Assembly (NCBI GenBank): GCA_965263065.1
Contig: CBDHGH010000003.1
Coordinates: 2,356,001-2,420,000 of the forward strand
Length of the DNA: 64,000 nt
Direction: 5' to 3'
From: TK10-74A sp965263065
GTDB taxonomy: Bacteria > Chloroflexota > Dehalococcoidia > Bin125
The position numbers were made by a program, and so were the translations under genes. The notes under the pieces are model-generated. The model made no database searches, had not been told where the DNA came from, and saw nothing but the letters and a program-made list of their open reading frames with translations. This document shows, one piece after another, positions 33,202 to 44,096 of the stretch. How positions within the stretch are numbered: the stretch's first letter is position 1; the number at the start of each line of letters is the position of its first letter.

Positions 33202-35058
33202 CTAGAGACGGCGCGCGCGGACCTCGTCGAGCAGCGCGTCCGTGAACGCGCCGACGCTCATCAGGCCGCGGTCGCCGCCCCCCCGGGCCCGCACCGCCAC
33301 GGAATCCGCCTCGACCTCGGCGTCGCCCACGACGAGCAGGTAGGGCAGCTTCTCGATCTGGCCGCGGCGGATCTTGGCGTTCATGCGCTCGCCGCCCGTA
33401 TCGACCTCGACGCGCAGCGGGTCATGGGCGGGGCTCGCGGCCCGCATGCGCGCGGCCACCGCCTCGGCGAAAGGCGCGTGCCGGTCCGCGATCGGGATCA
33501 GCCGCGCCTGCACCGGGGCCAGCCAGGCCGGGAAGTTCCCCGCGTAGTGCTCGATGAGGATGCCCAGGAGGCGCTCCGTGCTCCCCGTCACGGCCCGATG
33601 CAGGAGCACCGGGGTGTGCCGCTCGCCGTCCTCGCCGACGTACTCGCAGCCCAGCCGGGCGGGCTGGATGAAGTCCACCTGGATCGTGGAGAGCTGCCAC
33701 TCGCGGTCCAGCACGTCGCGGGCGAAGAAGTCGGCCTTGGGGCCGTAGAACGCCGCCTCGCCCTCCTCCTCGGTGTATTCCAGCCCCGACGCGGCCAGCG
33801 CCTCTCGCAGCGCCGCGATCGCCGAGCGCCACTGCTCCGGCTCCCCGATCAGCTTGTCGCCGGCGCCGGGCAGCGACAGCGCCACGCGGTAGTTCGTCAG
33901 CCCGTAGGTCTCGAGCGCCTCCCGCACCAGCGCCAGGCCGAGCGCGAACTCGGCCTGCACCTGGCCCGGCGTGCAGAAGATGTGGCAGTCGTCCTGGGTC
34001 AGGGCGCGCACCCGCGTCAGCCCCGACAGCTCGCCCGACTTCTCGTCGCGGTACAGCGTCGCGAACTCCGCGTAGCGCTGCGGCAGGTCGCGGTAGCTGT
34101 GCAGCTGGCTGTTGTACAGCGTCATGTGCGAGGGGCAGTTCATCGGCTTGAGGAACATCTGCACCCCGCTGCCGGGATGCGTCATGCCGGGGAACATGCT
34201 CTCGCGGTAGTGCACCAGATGGCCCGAGCGTTCGAACAGCTGCGCCTTCGCCAGGTGGGCGGTCCAGACGTGCTGGTAGCCGCGCCGGGTCTGGATCTCG
34301 CGGATGTACGACTCCATCTGGTGGCGCACGGTCTCGCCGTAGGGCAGGAAGAGGGGGATGCCGGGGCCCACGTCGTCCGAAAAGGTGAACAGCCGCAGCT
34401 CCCGCCCCAGCCGCCGATGGTCGCGCGCCCGCGCCTCCTCGATGCGCTGGAAGTGCGCGTCGAGCTCCGCCTGCGTCGCGAACAGCGCCCCGTAGACGCG
34501 CTGCAGCTGCGGCCGCGTCTCGTCGCCGCGCCAATACGCCCCCGCCACCGACGTCAGCCGGAAGGGCCCGATCTGCCGCGTGGCCGTCACGTGCCCGCCG
34601 CGGCAGAGGTCGGTGAACTCGGCGTGCCTGCACAGCCCCAGCGAGTCGCCGTCCGCCCCGAACTCATCGATCAACTCCAGCTTGAACGGCTGCGCCGCGA
34701 AGCGCGCCCGCGCCTCCGCGACCGGCACCTCCTCCCAGACGAAGCGGTGATTGCGCTTGATCTGCTTGCGCATCTGGCGCTCGATCTCGGTCAGGTCGTC
34801 GGGCGTGAGCGCCCGCGGCAGCAGGAAGTCGTAGTAGAAGCCCGTGTCGATCGGCGGGCCGATCGCGATCTGTCCGTCGGGGAAGCGCTGCAGCACGACC
34901 TGGGCCAGCACGTGCGCCGCCGAATGGCGCATGCGGCGCAGCCACTCCGCCGCGTCCACGTCGCCCTTGCCGGCCACCGCGGCCGGCGTCTCAGGCAGCG
35001 CCTCCGGCGACGGGGCGCCGTCCGCGATCGGGACGGGCGGGTCGGCCTGGTCGGACAT
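33202..35058 (-). CDS. thrS: Threonyl-tRNA synthetase without TGS domain
   Basis: ThrS charges tRNA-Thr. The 618 residues begin with a Pro/Ala-rich 40-residue leader and go straight into the editing domain (RHSAAHVLAQVV with the HxxxH metal site, and CRGGHV). The catalytic core has the zinc-site MNCPSHM, LYRDEKSGELSGLTRVRAL, QDDCHIFC and GPKADFF, followed by the anticodon domain (VDTGGERMNAKIRRGQIEKL). The usual N-terminal TGS domain of about 60 residues is missing. ATG 35058 is preferred: the frame could extend to 35199, but that would run into tRNA-Val. It has a GAGAGGCGG site. Confidence 0.97.
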   Translation of the reverse strand: MSDQADPPVPIADGAPSPEALPETPAAVAGKGDVDAAEWLRRMRHSAAHVLAQVVLQRFPDGQIAIGPPIDTGFYYDFLLPRALTPDDLTEIERQMRKQIKRNHRFVWEEVPVAEARARFAAQPFKLELIDEFGADGDSLGLCRHAEFTDLCRGGHVTATRQIGPFRLTSVAGAYWRGDETRPQLQRVYGALFATQAELDAHFQRIEEARARDHRRLGRELRLFTFSDDVGPGIPLFLPYGETVRHQMESYIREIQTRRGYQHVWTAHLAKAQLFERSGHLVHYRESMFPGMTHPGSGVQMFLKPMNCPSHMTLYNSQLHSYRDLPQRYAEFATLYRDEKSGELSGLTRVRALTQDDCHIFCTPGQVQAEFALGLALVREALETYGLTNYRVALSLPGAGDKLIGEPEQWRSAIAALREALAASGLEYTEEEGEAAFYGPKADFFARDVLDREWQLSTIQVDFIQPARLGCEYVGEDGERHTPVLLHRAVTGSTERLLGILIEHYAGNFPAWLAPVQARLIPIADRHAPFAEAVAARMRAASPAHDPLRVEVDTGGERMNAKIRRGQIEKLPYLLVVGDAEVEADSVAVRARGGGDRGLMSVGAFTDALLDEVRARRL

Positions 35059-35154
35059 CCTGCCGCCTCTCGGCCGGTGGCGTCGCGCGCGCCCGCCGTC
35101 CGGCCGCCGGAGCAACCAGTCGACGCGGAAGCACGGGCGCCGGGGAGGGCTATC

Positions 35155-35231
35155 TGGTGGGCGATACTGGACTTGAACCAGTGACCTCTGCGATGTCAAC
35201 GCAGCGCTCTAGCCAACTGAGCTAACCGCCC
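35155..35231 (-). tRNA. tRNA-Val (GAC)
   Basis: A complete cloverleaf on the minus strand. The acceptor stem pairs GGGCGGT with ATCGCCC, the D arm has AGCTCAGTTGGC, the anticodon stem is CTGCG/CGCAG with loop TTGACAT giving anticodon GAC, and the T arm contains GGTTCAAGTCC. CCA is encoded. It lies just upstream of thrS on the same strand. Confidence 0.97.
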
Positions 35232-35333
35232 GGGGTCGCGGCCAATGTAGACGGCGCCGCCAGGGCGGGCAATTTCCCCCGCCCGGCCCCGCGCGCGTCG
35301 CTCCGGCGCCCGCGAAAGTCTCCGCGCCGACCG

Positions 35334-35362
35334 TTGACGAGTGCGGGGCGGATCGCTACGGT
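35334..35362 (+). promoter_or_regulatory. Possible promoter for the tRNA-Lys/tRNA-Leu unit
   Basis: TTGACG at 35334-35339 and TACGGT at 35357-35362 are 17 bases apart in the 236-base gap between the divergent tRNA genes. Transcription would start about 100 bases before tRNA-Lys. The rest of this gap shows nothing else I can identify. Confidence 0.3.
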
Positions 35363-35467
35363 TCCGGCACGGCGTCACAGCCTGTATGTTTGTGGCGTCG
35401 GGTTGATCGAGATTGGCCGTAGGCCGATCGTTCGGGATCGAGGCGTTGACGGCCGGGATGCCGGTAG

Positions 35468-35543
<76 letters not shown>

Positions 35544-35626
35544 CTCCGGTCCTGATGGGGCGCACCCGACCGTCAGCCCGCAGCAAGACGCGCACGTGCC
35601 AGGGGACCCGCTGGGGGCACACGCGC

Positions 35627-35711
35627 GGGGAAGTGTCGGAATTGGTAGACGAGCATGATTTAGGATCATGTGCCGCAAGGCGTAGGAGTTCGAGTCTCCT
35701 CTTCCCCACCA
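35627..35711 (+). tRNA. tRNA-Leu (TAG)
   Basis: A class II tRNA with a long variable arm (GTGCCGCAAGGCGT). The acceptor stem pairs GGGGAAG with CTTCCCC, the anticodon stem is CATGA/TCATG with loop TTTAGGA giving TAG, the T arm has AGTTCGAGTCT, and CCA is encoded. oppD starts 50 bases downstream. Confidence 0.97.
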
Positions 35712-35761
35712 CGCGCCAGCGGTAGCCTGATTCCTGAGCCACGATTCGCGAGGACGAAGCC

Positions 35762-36778
35762 ATGGCCGAGCCCCTTCTCCAGATCAAGGAACTTGAGACG
35801 CACTTCTTCACGTCGGAAGGGGTGGTGCGCGCCGTCAACGGCGTCAGCTACGACGTGCAGCCCGGCGAGACGCTGGGGCTGGTGGGCGAGAGCGGCAGCG
35901 GGAAATCCGTCAGCGCGCTCTCGCTGATGCGTCTGATCCCCAACCCGCCCGGCAAGATCGTCGGCGGCGAGGTCATCTTCGACGGCGAGTCCTTGCTCGA
36001 CGTGGACGACGCGCGCATGCGCGAGATCCGCGGCAACGACATCGCCATGGTCTTCCAGGAGCCCATGACCTCGCTCAACCCGGTGCTCACCATCGGCCGC
36101 CAGCTGACCGAGGCGCTGGAGTTGCACATGTCGCTCAAGCGGCGCGACGCCGAGACGCGCGCCATCGAGTTGCTGCACCTGGTCGGCATCCCCGCCGCCG
36201 AGGAGCGCCTGCACGACTACCCGCACCAGTTCTCGGGCGGCATGCGCCAGCGCGTCATGATCGCCATGGCGCTGTCCTGCGACCCCAAGCTGCTGCTCGC
36301 CGACGAGCCCACCACGGCGCTCGACGTGACCATTCAGGCGCAGGTCCTGGAGGTCATGGCGCGCCTCAGCCGCGAGCTGGGCACGGCGGTCATCGTCATC
36401 ACGCACAACTTGGGCGTGGTCGCCCGCTACGCGGACCGCGTCAACGTGATGTACGCCGGCCGCATCGTGGAGTCCGGCTCGGCGAACGAGATTTACCACA
36501 ACCCGCGGCACGCCTACACGCTGGGCCTGCTCGAGTCGGTGCCCCGGCTGGACGCCCGCACCGGCCGCCTGATCCCCATCGAGGGGGTGCCGCCCGACCT
36601 GACCAATCTCCCGGTGGGGTGCGCTTTCGAGCCACGCTGCCGCTTTGCGACGGACATCTGCCGCGAGGAGCGGCCGGAGCTGACCGAGGTGTTCGAAGGC
36701 CACAAGATGGCCTGCTGGCACCCGGACGAAGTCGGCGAGGAAGCCCGCAGGCAGGTGCTTGCCGCGGCGGAGGGTTAA
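35762..36778 (+). CDS. Oligopeptide/dipeptide ABC transporter ATPase (OppD/DppD type)
   Basis: One of two ATPases driving peptide-type import. The 338 residues have Walker A GESGSGKS (42-49), the Q-loop VFQEPMTSLNP, the signature FSGGMRQRV, Walker B LLLADEPTTALD and the switch His in THNLGVV. The C-terminal peptide-transporter extension carries the cysteine motif CAFEPRCRFATDIC and a final Cys, a set reported to bind an Fe-S cluster in related ATPases. oppF follows after three bases. No permease or binding protein is in the window. Confidence 0.94.
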   Translation: MAEPLLQIKELETHFFTSEGVVRAVNGVSYDVQPGETLGLVGESGSGKSVSALSLMRLIPNPPGKIVGGEVIFDGESLLDVDDARMREIRGNDIAMVFQEPMTSLNPVLTIGRQLTEALELHMSLKRRDAETRAIELLHLVGIPAAEERLHDYPHQFSGGMRQRVMIAMALSCDPKLLLADEPTTALDVTIQAQVLEVMARLSRELGTAVIVITHNLGVVARYADRVNVMYAGRIVESGSANEIYHNPRHAYTLGLLESVPRLDARTGRLIPIEGVPPDLTNLPVGCAFEPRCRFATDICREERPELTEVFEGHKMACWHPDEVGEEARRQVLAAAEG

Positions 36779-36781
36779 GCC

Positions 36782-38032
36782 ATGACCAACGACAACGACC
36801 AGTCCAAGAACGACGGCGGGCGGGCGACGATCCCGGACGCTTCCGCCACGGCGGGGATCGAGGCCGCCGTCGGCTCGATGACGCCCGAGCAGATGCGCGC
36901 GGCCACCCGGGCCGCCTCGGCCACGGCGCGCTCGTCGCTGGCCCTGGCGGAGGCCGACGCGGAACGCAACAAGCCCCGCGAGAACACGCTGCTGCAGGTC
37001 AACGACCTCAAGATGTACTTCCCCGTCACCTCGGGCATCATCTTCCAGCGCAAGGTCGCGGACATCAAAGCCGTCGACGGCATCACCTTTGAGGTCCGCG
37101 AGGGCGAGACCCTGGGCCTCGTGGGGGAGTCCGGCTGCGGCAAGTCCACCACCGGACGCGCCATCCTGCAGCTCTACCGCCCCACCGCGGGCGAAGTGGT
37201 CATGTTCGACCCCAAGTACGCGAGCGCCAGCGATACGCCCGAAATCGGCGCCGAGGCGCTGGTCACGGCCGACGTCGGCGGTGGCACGACGGGCGTCGAC
37301 CTCACCAAGCTCAAGGGCGGCAAGCTGCGCGCCTACCGCCGCCGCATGCAGATGATCTTCCAGGATCCCTATGCCTCGCTGAACCCGCGCATGAGCGTGG
37401 GCAGCATTGTCGGCGAGCCGATGGCCATCCATGGGCTGCACCAGGGCCGCCGCAAGGAGCGCGTGCGCGAACTGCTGGAGATCGTGGGGCTCAACCCCTA
37501 CTTCGCCAGCCGCTACCCGCACGAGTTCTCCGGCGGCCAGCGACAGCGCATCGGCATCGCCCGCGCGCTGGCCGTGGAGCCCGCCTTCATCGTCGCCGAC
37601 GAGCCCGTCTCGGCCCTCGATGTGTCCATTCAGGCGCAGATCATCAACCTCATGGAGGACCTGCAGCGCGACTTCGGGCTGACCTACCTCTTCATCGCGC
37701 ACGACCTCTCGGTCGTCCGGCACATCAGCCATCGCGTGGCCGTCATGTACCTGGGCAAGATCGTCGAAATCACCGAGAGCGACCGGCTCTACGAGAACCC
37801 GCTGCATCCCTACACCCAGGCGCTGCTCTCCGCCGTCCCCATCCCCGACCCGCAGGTCGAGCTCCAGCGGGAGCGCATCATCCTCACCGGTGACGTGCCC
37901 AGCCCGCTCAACCCGCCCTCCGGCTGCAACTTCCACACCCGCTGCCCGATCGCCATCGACGTCTGCCGCGAGGAAGACCCCGAGATGCGCGAGATCGAGC
38001 CCGGCCACTTCGCACGCTGCCATCGCGTCTAG
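36782..38032 (+). CDS. Oligopeptide/dipeptide ABC transporter ATPase (OppF/DppF type)
   Basis: Partner ATPase of the preceding gene. The 416 residues begin with about 65 unusual, charged and alanine-rich residues not found in typical OppF. The ATPase core has Walker A GESGCGKS, IFQDPYASLNPRM, FSGGQRQRIGIARAL, VADEPVSALD and IAHDLSVV, and the C-terminal CNFHTRCPIAIDVC cysteine motif. About 35 extra residues (Ala/Gly/Asp rich, about 148-185) lie between Walker A and the Q-loop. It is co-transcribed with the upstream ATPase by position. Confidence 0.94.
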   Translation: MTNDNDQSKNDGGRATIPDASATAGIEAAVGSMTPEQMRAATRAASATARSSLALAEADAERNKPRENTLLQVNDLKMYFPVTSGIIFQRKVADIKAVDGITFEVREGETLGLVGESGCGKSTTGRAILQLYRPTAGEVVMFDPKYASASDTPEIGAEALVTADVGGGTTGVDLTKLKGGKLRAYRRRMQMIFQDPYASLNPRMSVGSIVGEPMAIHGLHQGRRKERVRELLEIVGLNPYFASRYPHEFSGGQRQRIGIARALAVEPAFIVADEPVSALDVSIQAQIINLMEDLQRDFGLTYLFIAHDLSVVRHISHRVAVMYLGKIVEITESDRLYENPLHPYTQALLSAVPIPDPQVELQRERIILTGDVPSPLNPPSGCNFHTRCPIAIDVCREEDPEMREIEPGHFARCHRV

Positions 38033-38153
38033 CGCCGGGCCGGCAGGGGCGTCAATCGCCGGCGGACCCAACAGGGCGGGGCTTCGGCCCCGTCCTTTGC
38101 CTGCGCCGCCCGCCGCCGCCACCGCGCCTCCCGGATGACGGCCGCGCGCGTGA

Positions 38154-38159
38154 TACGAT
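38154..38159 (+). promoter_or_regulatory. Putative minus-10 box for leaderless lepA
   Basis: TACGAT ends eight bases before ATG 38168. No clear minus-35 box or ribosome site is seen. The arrangement matches those at aroC, pheS, nuoE and the PHP gene. Confidence 0.4.
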
Positions 38160-38167
38160 CTGGCCAC

Positions 38168-40053
<1,886 letters not shown>

Positions 40054-40057
<4 letters not shown>

Positions 40058-41601
40058 CCGCCGCTCTCGCTGTCCGCGGTCACCCCCTGCGGCGACTCCG
40101 CCGCCGGCGCGTCGGACGCAGCGTCCGGGGCCGCGAGCTCGGCCCCATCCTCGTCCTCCGCGTCGTCCTCCGCCTCGTCCAGATCGCCGTCCCCGTCCTC
40201 GTCCACGTCGTCCTCAGCCTCGTCCAGATCTTCGTCCGCGTCCTCGTCCGTCTCTTCGACCAGGACGAGTCCATCGCTACTGAGGATCGTGTCGCGGATC
40301 GCGGCCAGGATGCCGGCGTCGGGGTCGTCGAGCGCGCTCTCTTCCAAGGCGTACGTGACCAGCGTGAACAGCGTCTCGCCGCTGAGCAGGGCGTAGCCGA
40401 AGTTCGTGCAGGCGTTGACCAGCAGATCCGAGTACGGCTTTTCGCGGGCCTGCGGAGCGGTGAGCCGCTCGCCGTTGACGACGATCACGCCCTTGCGCCG
40501 CTCCCCCTTGCGCAGGAACTCCTCTTCGATGCGTCGCTGCAGGCGCAGGTAGCTGCCCTCGTTGACGGTGCCGTCGGCCGCGTCGACCTCGAGCAGGGCC
40601 GTCTGCGCGGGGTCGTCGCCCTCCGGCTTGTGCCGCAGCGTCCTCCCGCGGGAGCCTTTGTCGTCGACCTCGAAGCCCAGCGTCCGCATCGCCGCATCGA
40701 CGAGCGGCGCGAAGCCGTATGGACCCGTCTGCCAGAGCAGCCCGCGGAACTTCTCCGCTTCGCCGTGGAAGGCGCGCGCCTCCACCAGGCGGCTCTCCGC
40801 CTCGGCGAAGGCCTGCTCGGCCTCCTGCAGCCGGGTGTCGGCCTGCGCCACGCCGGGCAGATCGAAGTTCCGCGTCCAGCGCGGCGCCAGCTGCGCCCGC
40901 GGCGTCTCGAAGCAGCGCCCGATCCCGTCGACCAGCACCTCGGTCAGCGGGCGGCGCTGCACGCCGCGCAGATCCCGCGTCGGCGGCGGCAGAAAGATGA
41001 TCCGGCCCGGCCCCACCCGGAACTCGACCGCAATGTCGGCGCCGCCCTCGCTGCGGGCGAGCACCCGCCCCACGGTCTCGAAGTTCTCGATGCGCACGCT
41101 GTCCCAGCGCGCGCGATAGGTGATGCGCGTGCGGAAGTCCTCCAGGTAGCCCGCGAAGGCGTGCTCGCGGTCGAGCAGCGTCAGGCTCGATCCGTCCGCC
41201 GGCAGCAAGTGCGGCGGCGTGTACAACACGCCGTCCGGGGCGGGCAGGATCGAGTAGCGGTTCGCGCCCGGCAACGTGCCGACCACCGGATGCGGCACGT
41301 TGGGGTAGCCCATCACGACGACCACGCCGCCCTTCCCTAGCAGGCGCGACATCTCGTCCCGGCGCAGCGTCAGCAACTCGCCCAGCCCGAAGTGGAACGC
41401 GCCCGTCGCGCCGGCCTGCACCGGCGTGCCGTCCGGCTTGCGCAGATCCGACGATCCCGCCGCGATGCCTTCGATCTGCTGCGAGATGGCTCGCGGATCG
41501 AGCAGACAGGCGTCGTACTCGTACAGCGCCGCGGCGTTCGCGATCGAGTGGTTATCGACCTGCCCGCTCGCCATGGGGAACCCCAGGGTGATGATTCGCA
41601 T
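40054..41601 (-). CDS. Unknown protein with decayed PD-(D/E)XK-like domain and acidic tail
   Basis: I cannot assign a function to this 515-residue protein. Residues 1-205 form an alpha/beta region with HLL-type loops, ending in VGPGRIIFLPPP. Residues 250-285 look like a coiled coil. Residues 287-420 (FRGLLWQTGPYGF, then TALLEVDAADGTV, KGVIVVNGERLTAPQARE and YALLSGETLFTLVTYAL) follow the pattern of PD-(D/E)XK-fold nuclease domains, but the catalytic lysine is replaced (EVD). Residues 450-487 are almost only Asp/Glu/Ala with a 45-bp tandem duplication. ATG 41601 has GGGAGGACGAGG upstream. It is isolated: convergent with lepA, divergent from the SRP RNA. Confidence 0.85.
40161..40250 (-). repeat. 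45-bp tandem duplication coding the acidic tail
   Basis: Two imperfect 45-base copies at 40161-40205 and 40206-40250 encode the related 15-residue blocks DEDADEDLDEAEDDV and DEDGDGDLDEAEDDA. The duplication keeps the reading frame and lengthens the acidic tail of the unknown protein. Confidence 0.85.
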
Positions 41602-41822
41602 GCGCCTCGTCCTCCCTGCCCGCCGCGGATCTCTCGCGCCGCTGCGCCGTGATCGACCCTCGCTCGACGGCGATGCCGTCCCCCGATGGTACGAGGCTGC
41701 CGGAACGGCGGCCAATCGCCGGCCTTCGGGCTACTGCGCGCGCTTGCCGCGACCGGGATCGAGGCCGCCCCAGGCGCCCGGTTTCGGGCTTCGGAGGGCC
41801 GGGCGCAGGCGCGCCGGCCAGA

Positions 41823-41852
41823 TTGACCGTCCGCGTCCGGGCTGAGTAGGGT
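41823..41852 (+). promoter_or_regulatory. Putative promoter of the SRP RNA gene
   Basis: TTGACC at 41823-41828, an 18-base spacer and TAGGGT at 41847-41852. A start about seven bases downstream (near 41859) falls on the first bases of the closing helix of the RNA. The remainder of 41602-41822 shows no gene I can recognise. Confidence 0.5.
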
Positions 41853-41856
41853 GAGA

Positions 41857-42126
41857 GCGCCGTGCTAAATGGGGAGCTAGCGGTGCCCTGTACCCGCAAT
41901 CCGCTATAGCGGGGTTGAATTCCCGTCCGAGGGCGTTCGCCATGCAAACTAGCGGCGCTAAGCGGCGTTGAAGCCTGGGTCCCGTGCGGCGGAGCGCTAC
42001 CGAACCCCGTCAGGTCCGAGAGGAAGCAGCGGTAGGTAGAGAGCTTCGGGCGCCACGGGGTGGCCTGGGTGGAGTTGGCTGACGACGGCAAGCGCATGGC
42101 GGCGTTCGACGACGGGTGCACGGCAT
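41857..42126 (+). ncRNA. ffs: Signal recognition particle RNA, long Alu-containing type
   Basis: About 270 bases closely follow the Bacillus-type scRNA. The S domain has the universal symmetric loop and tip: GTCAGGTCCGAGAGGAAGCA (near 42012), followed by GC and with a GAGA tetraloop instead of GGAA. The Alu part is present at the 5' end (GTGCTAAATGGGGAGCTAGC, GCCCTGTACCCGCAATCCGC, GAATTCCCGTCCGAGG). The ends pair: CCGTGC at 41860-41865 with GCACGG at 42118-42123. Ends are set by this helix and are good to a few bases. It would pair with Ffh (not in window) and FtsY (present). Confidence 0.95.
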
Positions 42127-42284
42127 CATCCATCGCCCCGCCGGGGCCGTCGCCCAAGCGGGGCGGCGGCCCGTCCGGCCCGCGCGACGGTCTCGCAGCG
42201 TCCGCCCGGCCCCACCCGCCGGGCACGGGTCGCCGCCAGCCTACCGGACATAACGCTCACAGCGATCACAGCGAAGGAGTCCCG

Positions 42285-43145
42285 GTGGCGCGCCGACCCC
42301 CCGCCGCGGGCCGCCGGCGCCCGTCCCTGGGCCAGCACTTCCTGCGCGACGCCGCCGTACGCGACGCCATCCTCGACGCCGTCCCCGACGACGGCCTGCC
42401 GATCCTGGAAGTCGGGCCCGGTCGCGGCGTGCTCACCGGCGGGCTCGCCGCGAGCGGCCGCCCCCTGGTCGGGGTCGAGTTCGACGAGGCGCTGGCGGAC
42501 TGGCTGCGCCCCCGGCTGCCCGCCCGCGACGACCTCCGCATCCTGCACGGCGACATCCTGGACGTGAGCGTGCGCGAGGCGCTGGCGGCGATCGGCCTAA
42601 CGCCGCCGGCGGGCCTGGTGGGCAATCTGCCCTACGCGATCACGGCGCCGCTGCTGCGGCGCATGCTCAGCGCCGACCCGGACCCCCCGCCCTGGCTGGT
42701 CGTCATGCTCCAGCGCGAGGTCGCGCAGCAGGTCGTCGCGGCGCCGGGCAAACGCAGCCTGCTCAGCGTCTCGGTGCAGTTCTACGCCCAGCCCGAGTAC
42801 CTCTTCGACGTCGAGCCGCGGGCCTTCGACCCGCCCCCGGCCGTGCGATCGGCGGTGCTGCGCATGCGGCGCCGGCCGTCGCCGCCGGTGGATGTGCCCA
42901 GCGAAGCGCGCTTCTTCGAGGTCGTGCGCGGCGGCTTCGCCTTCCCGCGCAAACAACTGCACAACGCGCTTGCGCGCGCGCTCTGGCTCGAGCCCGGCGC
43001 GGCGACGCCCTGGCTGCACGGCTGCGAGATCGACCCCGTGCGTCGCGCCGCCACGCTCACGCTGGCCGAGTGGGCCCGGCTCGCCTGGGCGCGCGAGCGC
43101 TCCGGCGCCCCGCCCCCGGCCGATCCCAAGGCGTCGGTCGCATGA
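42285..43145 (+). CDS. ksgA: 16S rRNA dimethyladenosine transferase (KsgA/RsmA)
   Basis: Methylates the two adjacent adenosines at the 3' end of 16S rRNA. The 286 residues show LGQHFLRDAAVRDAI, the SAM loop ILEVGPGRGVLTGGL, VEFDEALADWL, HGDILDV and the catalytic NLPYAIT, then a C-terminal helical domain. The start is GTG 42285, five bases after AAGGAG. It begins about 160 bases after the SRP RNA and overlaps ispE as ATGA. Confidence 0.97.
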   Translation: MARRPPAAGRRRPSLGQHFLRDAAVRDAILDAVPDDGLPILEVGPGRGVLTGGLAASGRPLVGVEFDEALADWLRPRLPARDDLRILHGDILDVSVREALAAIGLTPPAGLVGNLPYAITAPLLRRMLSADPDPPPWLVVMLQREVAQQVVAAPGKRSLLSVSVQFYAQPEYLFDVEPRAFDPPPAVRSAVLRMRRRPSPPVDVPSEARFFEVVRGGFAFPRKQLHNALARALWLEPGAATPWLHGCEIDPVRRAATLTLAEWARLAWARERSGAPPPADPKASVA

Positions 43146-44086
43146 CGCCCGCCGCCGCCCGCCCCGCGACCGCCGTGCAGACCCGCGCTCCGGCCAAGAT
43201 CAATCTCACGCTCGAGATCCTGGGCCGCCGCGACGACGGCTTCCACGATCTGATCTCCGTCGCGCAGACGCTCGACCTGTGCGACGACGTTCGCCTCGAC
43301 CCCGGCGCCGATGCGGCGCGGCCGGTGCGCTTCATCGACGAGGCCGGCCGCGCGCTGCCCGCACCCGCCGACGAGATCGTCGCGCGCACCTGGCGCGCGC
43401 TGTGCGACGCCACCGGCCGCGACCTGCCCGGCCGCGTCACGATTCGCAAGCGGCTGCCCGTGGCCGGCGGACTCGGCGGCGGATCGTCGAACGCGGCCGC
43501 CTTCCTGCGGCTGGCCGGCGTGTTCTGGGAGCTGGGCCTGCGCTCGGAGGAGCTGGCCGAGATCGGCGCCGCCGCCGGATCCGACGTGCCGCTCTTCCTC
43601 GCCGGCGGGACCACGCTCATCGAGGGCCGCGGCGAGCGCGTCACGCCGCTGCCCGACTCCGCCCCCTGGGCCGGCCTCGTGCTCAGCCCCGAACTACCCC
43701 TGCCCGCCGCCAAGACCGGGACGATGTACTCGGCCCTGCGCCCGCGCCACTTCGCGGAGGGCGCGCGCAGTCGCGGGCTCGCCGCGAAGCTCGCGGCGGG
43801 CGCGGCGCCCGATCGCGACGACCTCGTCAACACGTTCGACAGCGTCGTGGGGGAGGTGCTGCTGGGCGTCGCCGCCGAGCGGCGGCGCTTCGCGCGGCTG
43901 ACGCGCGCCGTGCCGCTGCTGGCCGGGGCCGGGCCGTCGCTGTTCCTGCTCGGCGCGGACGGGGACGCGCCCCGCTACGAGGAGCTCGCCGGCCAACTGA
44001 CGCAGGGCGGCGGCCAGGCCCGCGTCGTGCGGCCCCTGCCCCGGGCCGATGCGACCGCCGTCCTGCCCGCCCCGGCGGAAGGCTAG
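43142..44086 (+). CDS. ispE: 4-diphosphocytidyl-2-C-methyl-D-erythritol kinase
   Basis: IspE phosphorylates CDP-methylerythritol in the MEP isoprenoid pathway. The GHMP-kinase fold of 314 residues shows APAKINLTLEILGRRDDGFH at the N-terminus, the ATP loop LPVAGGLGGGSSNAAA (about 112-127) and GSDVPLFLAGG. The ATG overlaps the ksgA stop (ATGA); ksgA-ispE is a common bacterial pair. A coupled membrane protein gene follows after 10 bases. Confidence 0.96.
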   Translation: MTPAAARPATAVQTRAPAKINLTLEILGRRDDGFHDLISVAQTLDLCDDVRLDPGADAARPVRFIDEAGRALPAPADEIVARTWRALCDATGRDLPGRVTIRKRLPVAGGLGGGSSNAAAFLRLAGVFWELGLRSEELAEIGAAAGSDVPLFLAGGTTLIEGRGERVTPLPDSAPWAGLVLSPELPLPAAKTGTMYSALRPRHFAEGARSRGLAAKLAAGAAPDRDDLVNTFDSVVGEVLLGVAAERRRFARLTRAVPLLAGAGPSLFLLGADGDAPRYEELAGQLTQGGGQARVVRPLPRADATAVLPAPAEG

Positions 44087-44096
44087 GAGCCGCGCC

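Noticed and set aside
35059..35199. Longer N-terminus for ThrS
   Set aside because: The extension would be coded through tRNA-Val and shows no TGS-domain similarity; ATG 35058 has a ribosome site.
41900..41940. FMN-riboswitch-like GAATTCCCG element
   Set aside because: The whole context matches the Alu part of SRP RNA, and no riboflavin gene follows.
42060..42284. N-terminal extension of KsgA through the SRP RNA region
   Set aside because: The frame is open by composition only; GTG 42285 has AAGGAG at five bases and the family N-terminus begins there.
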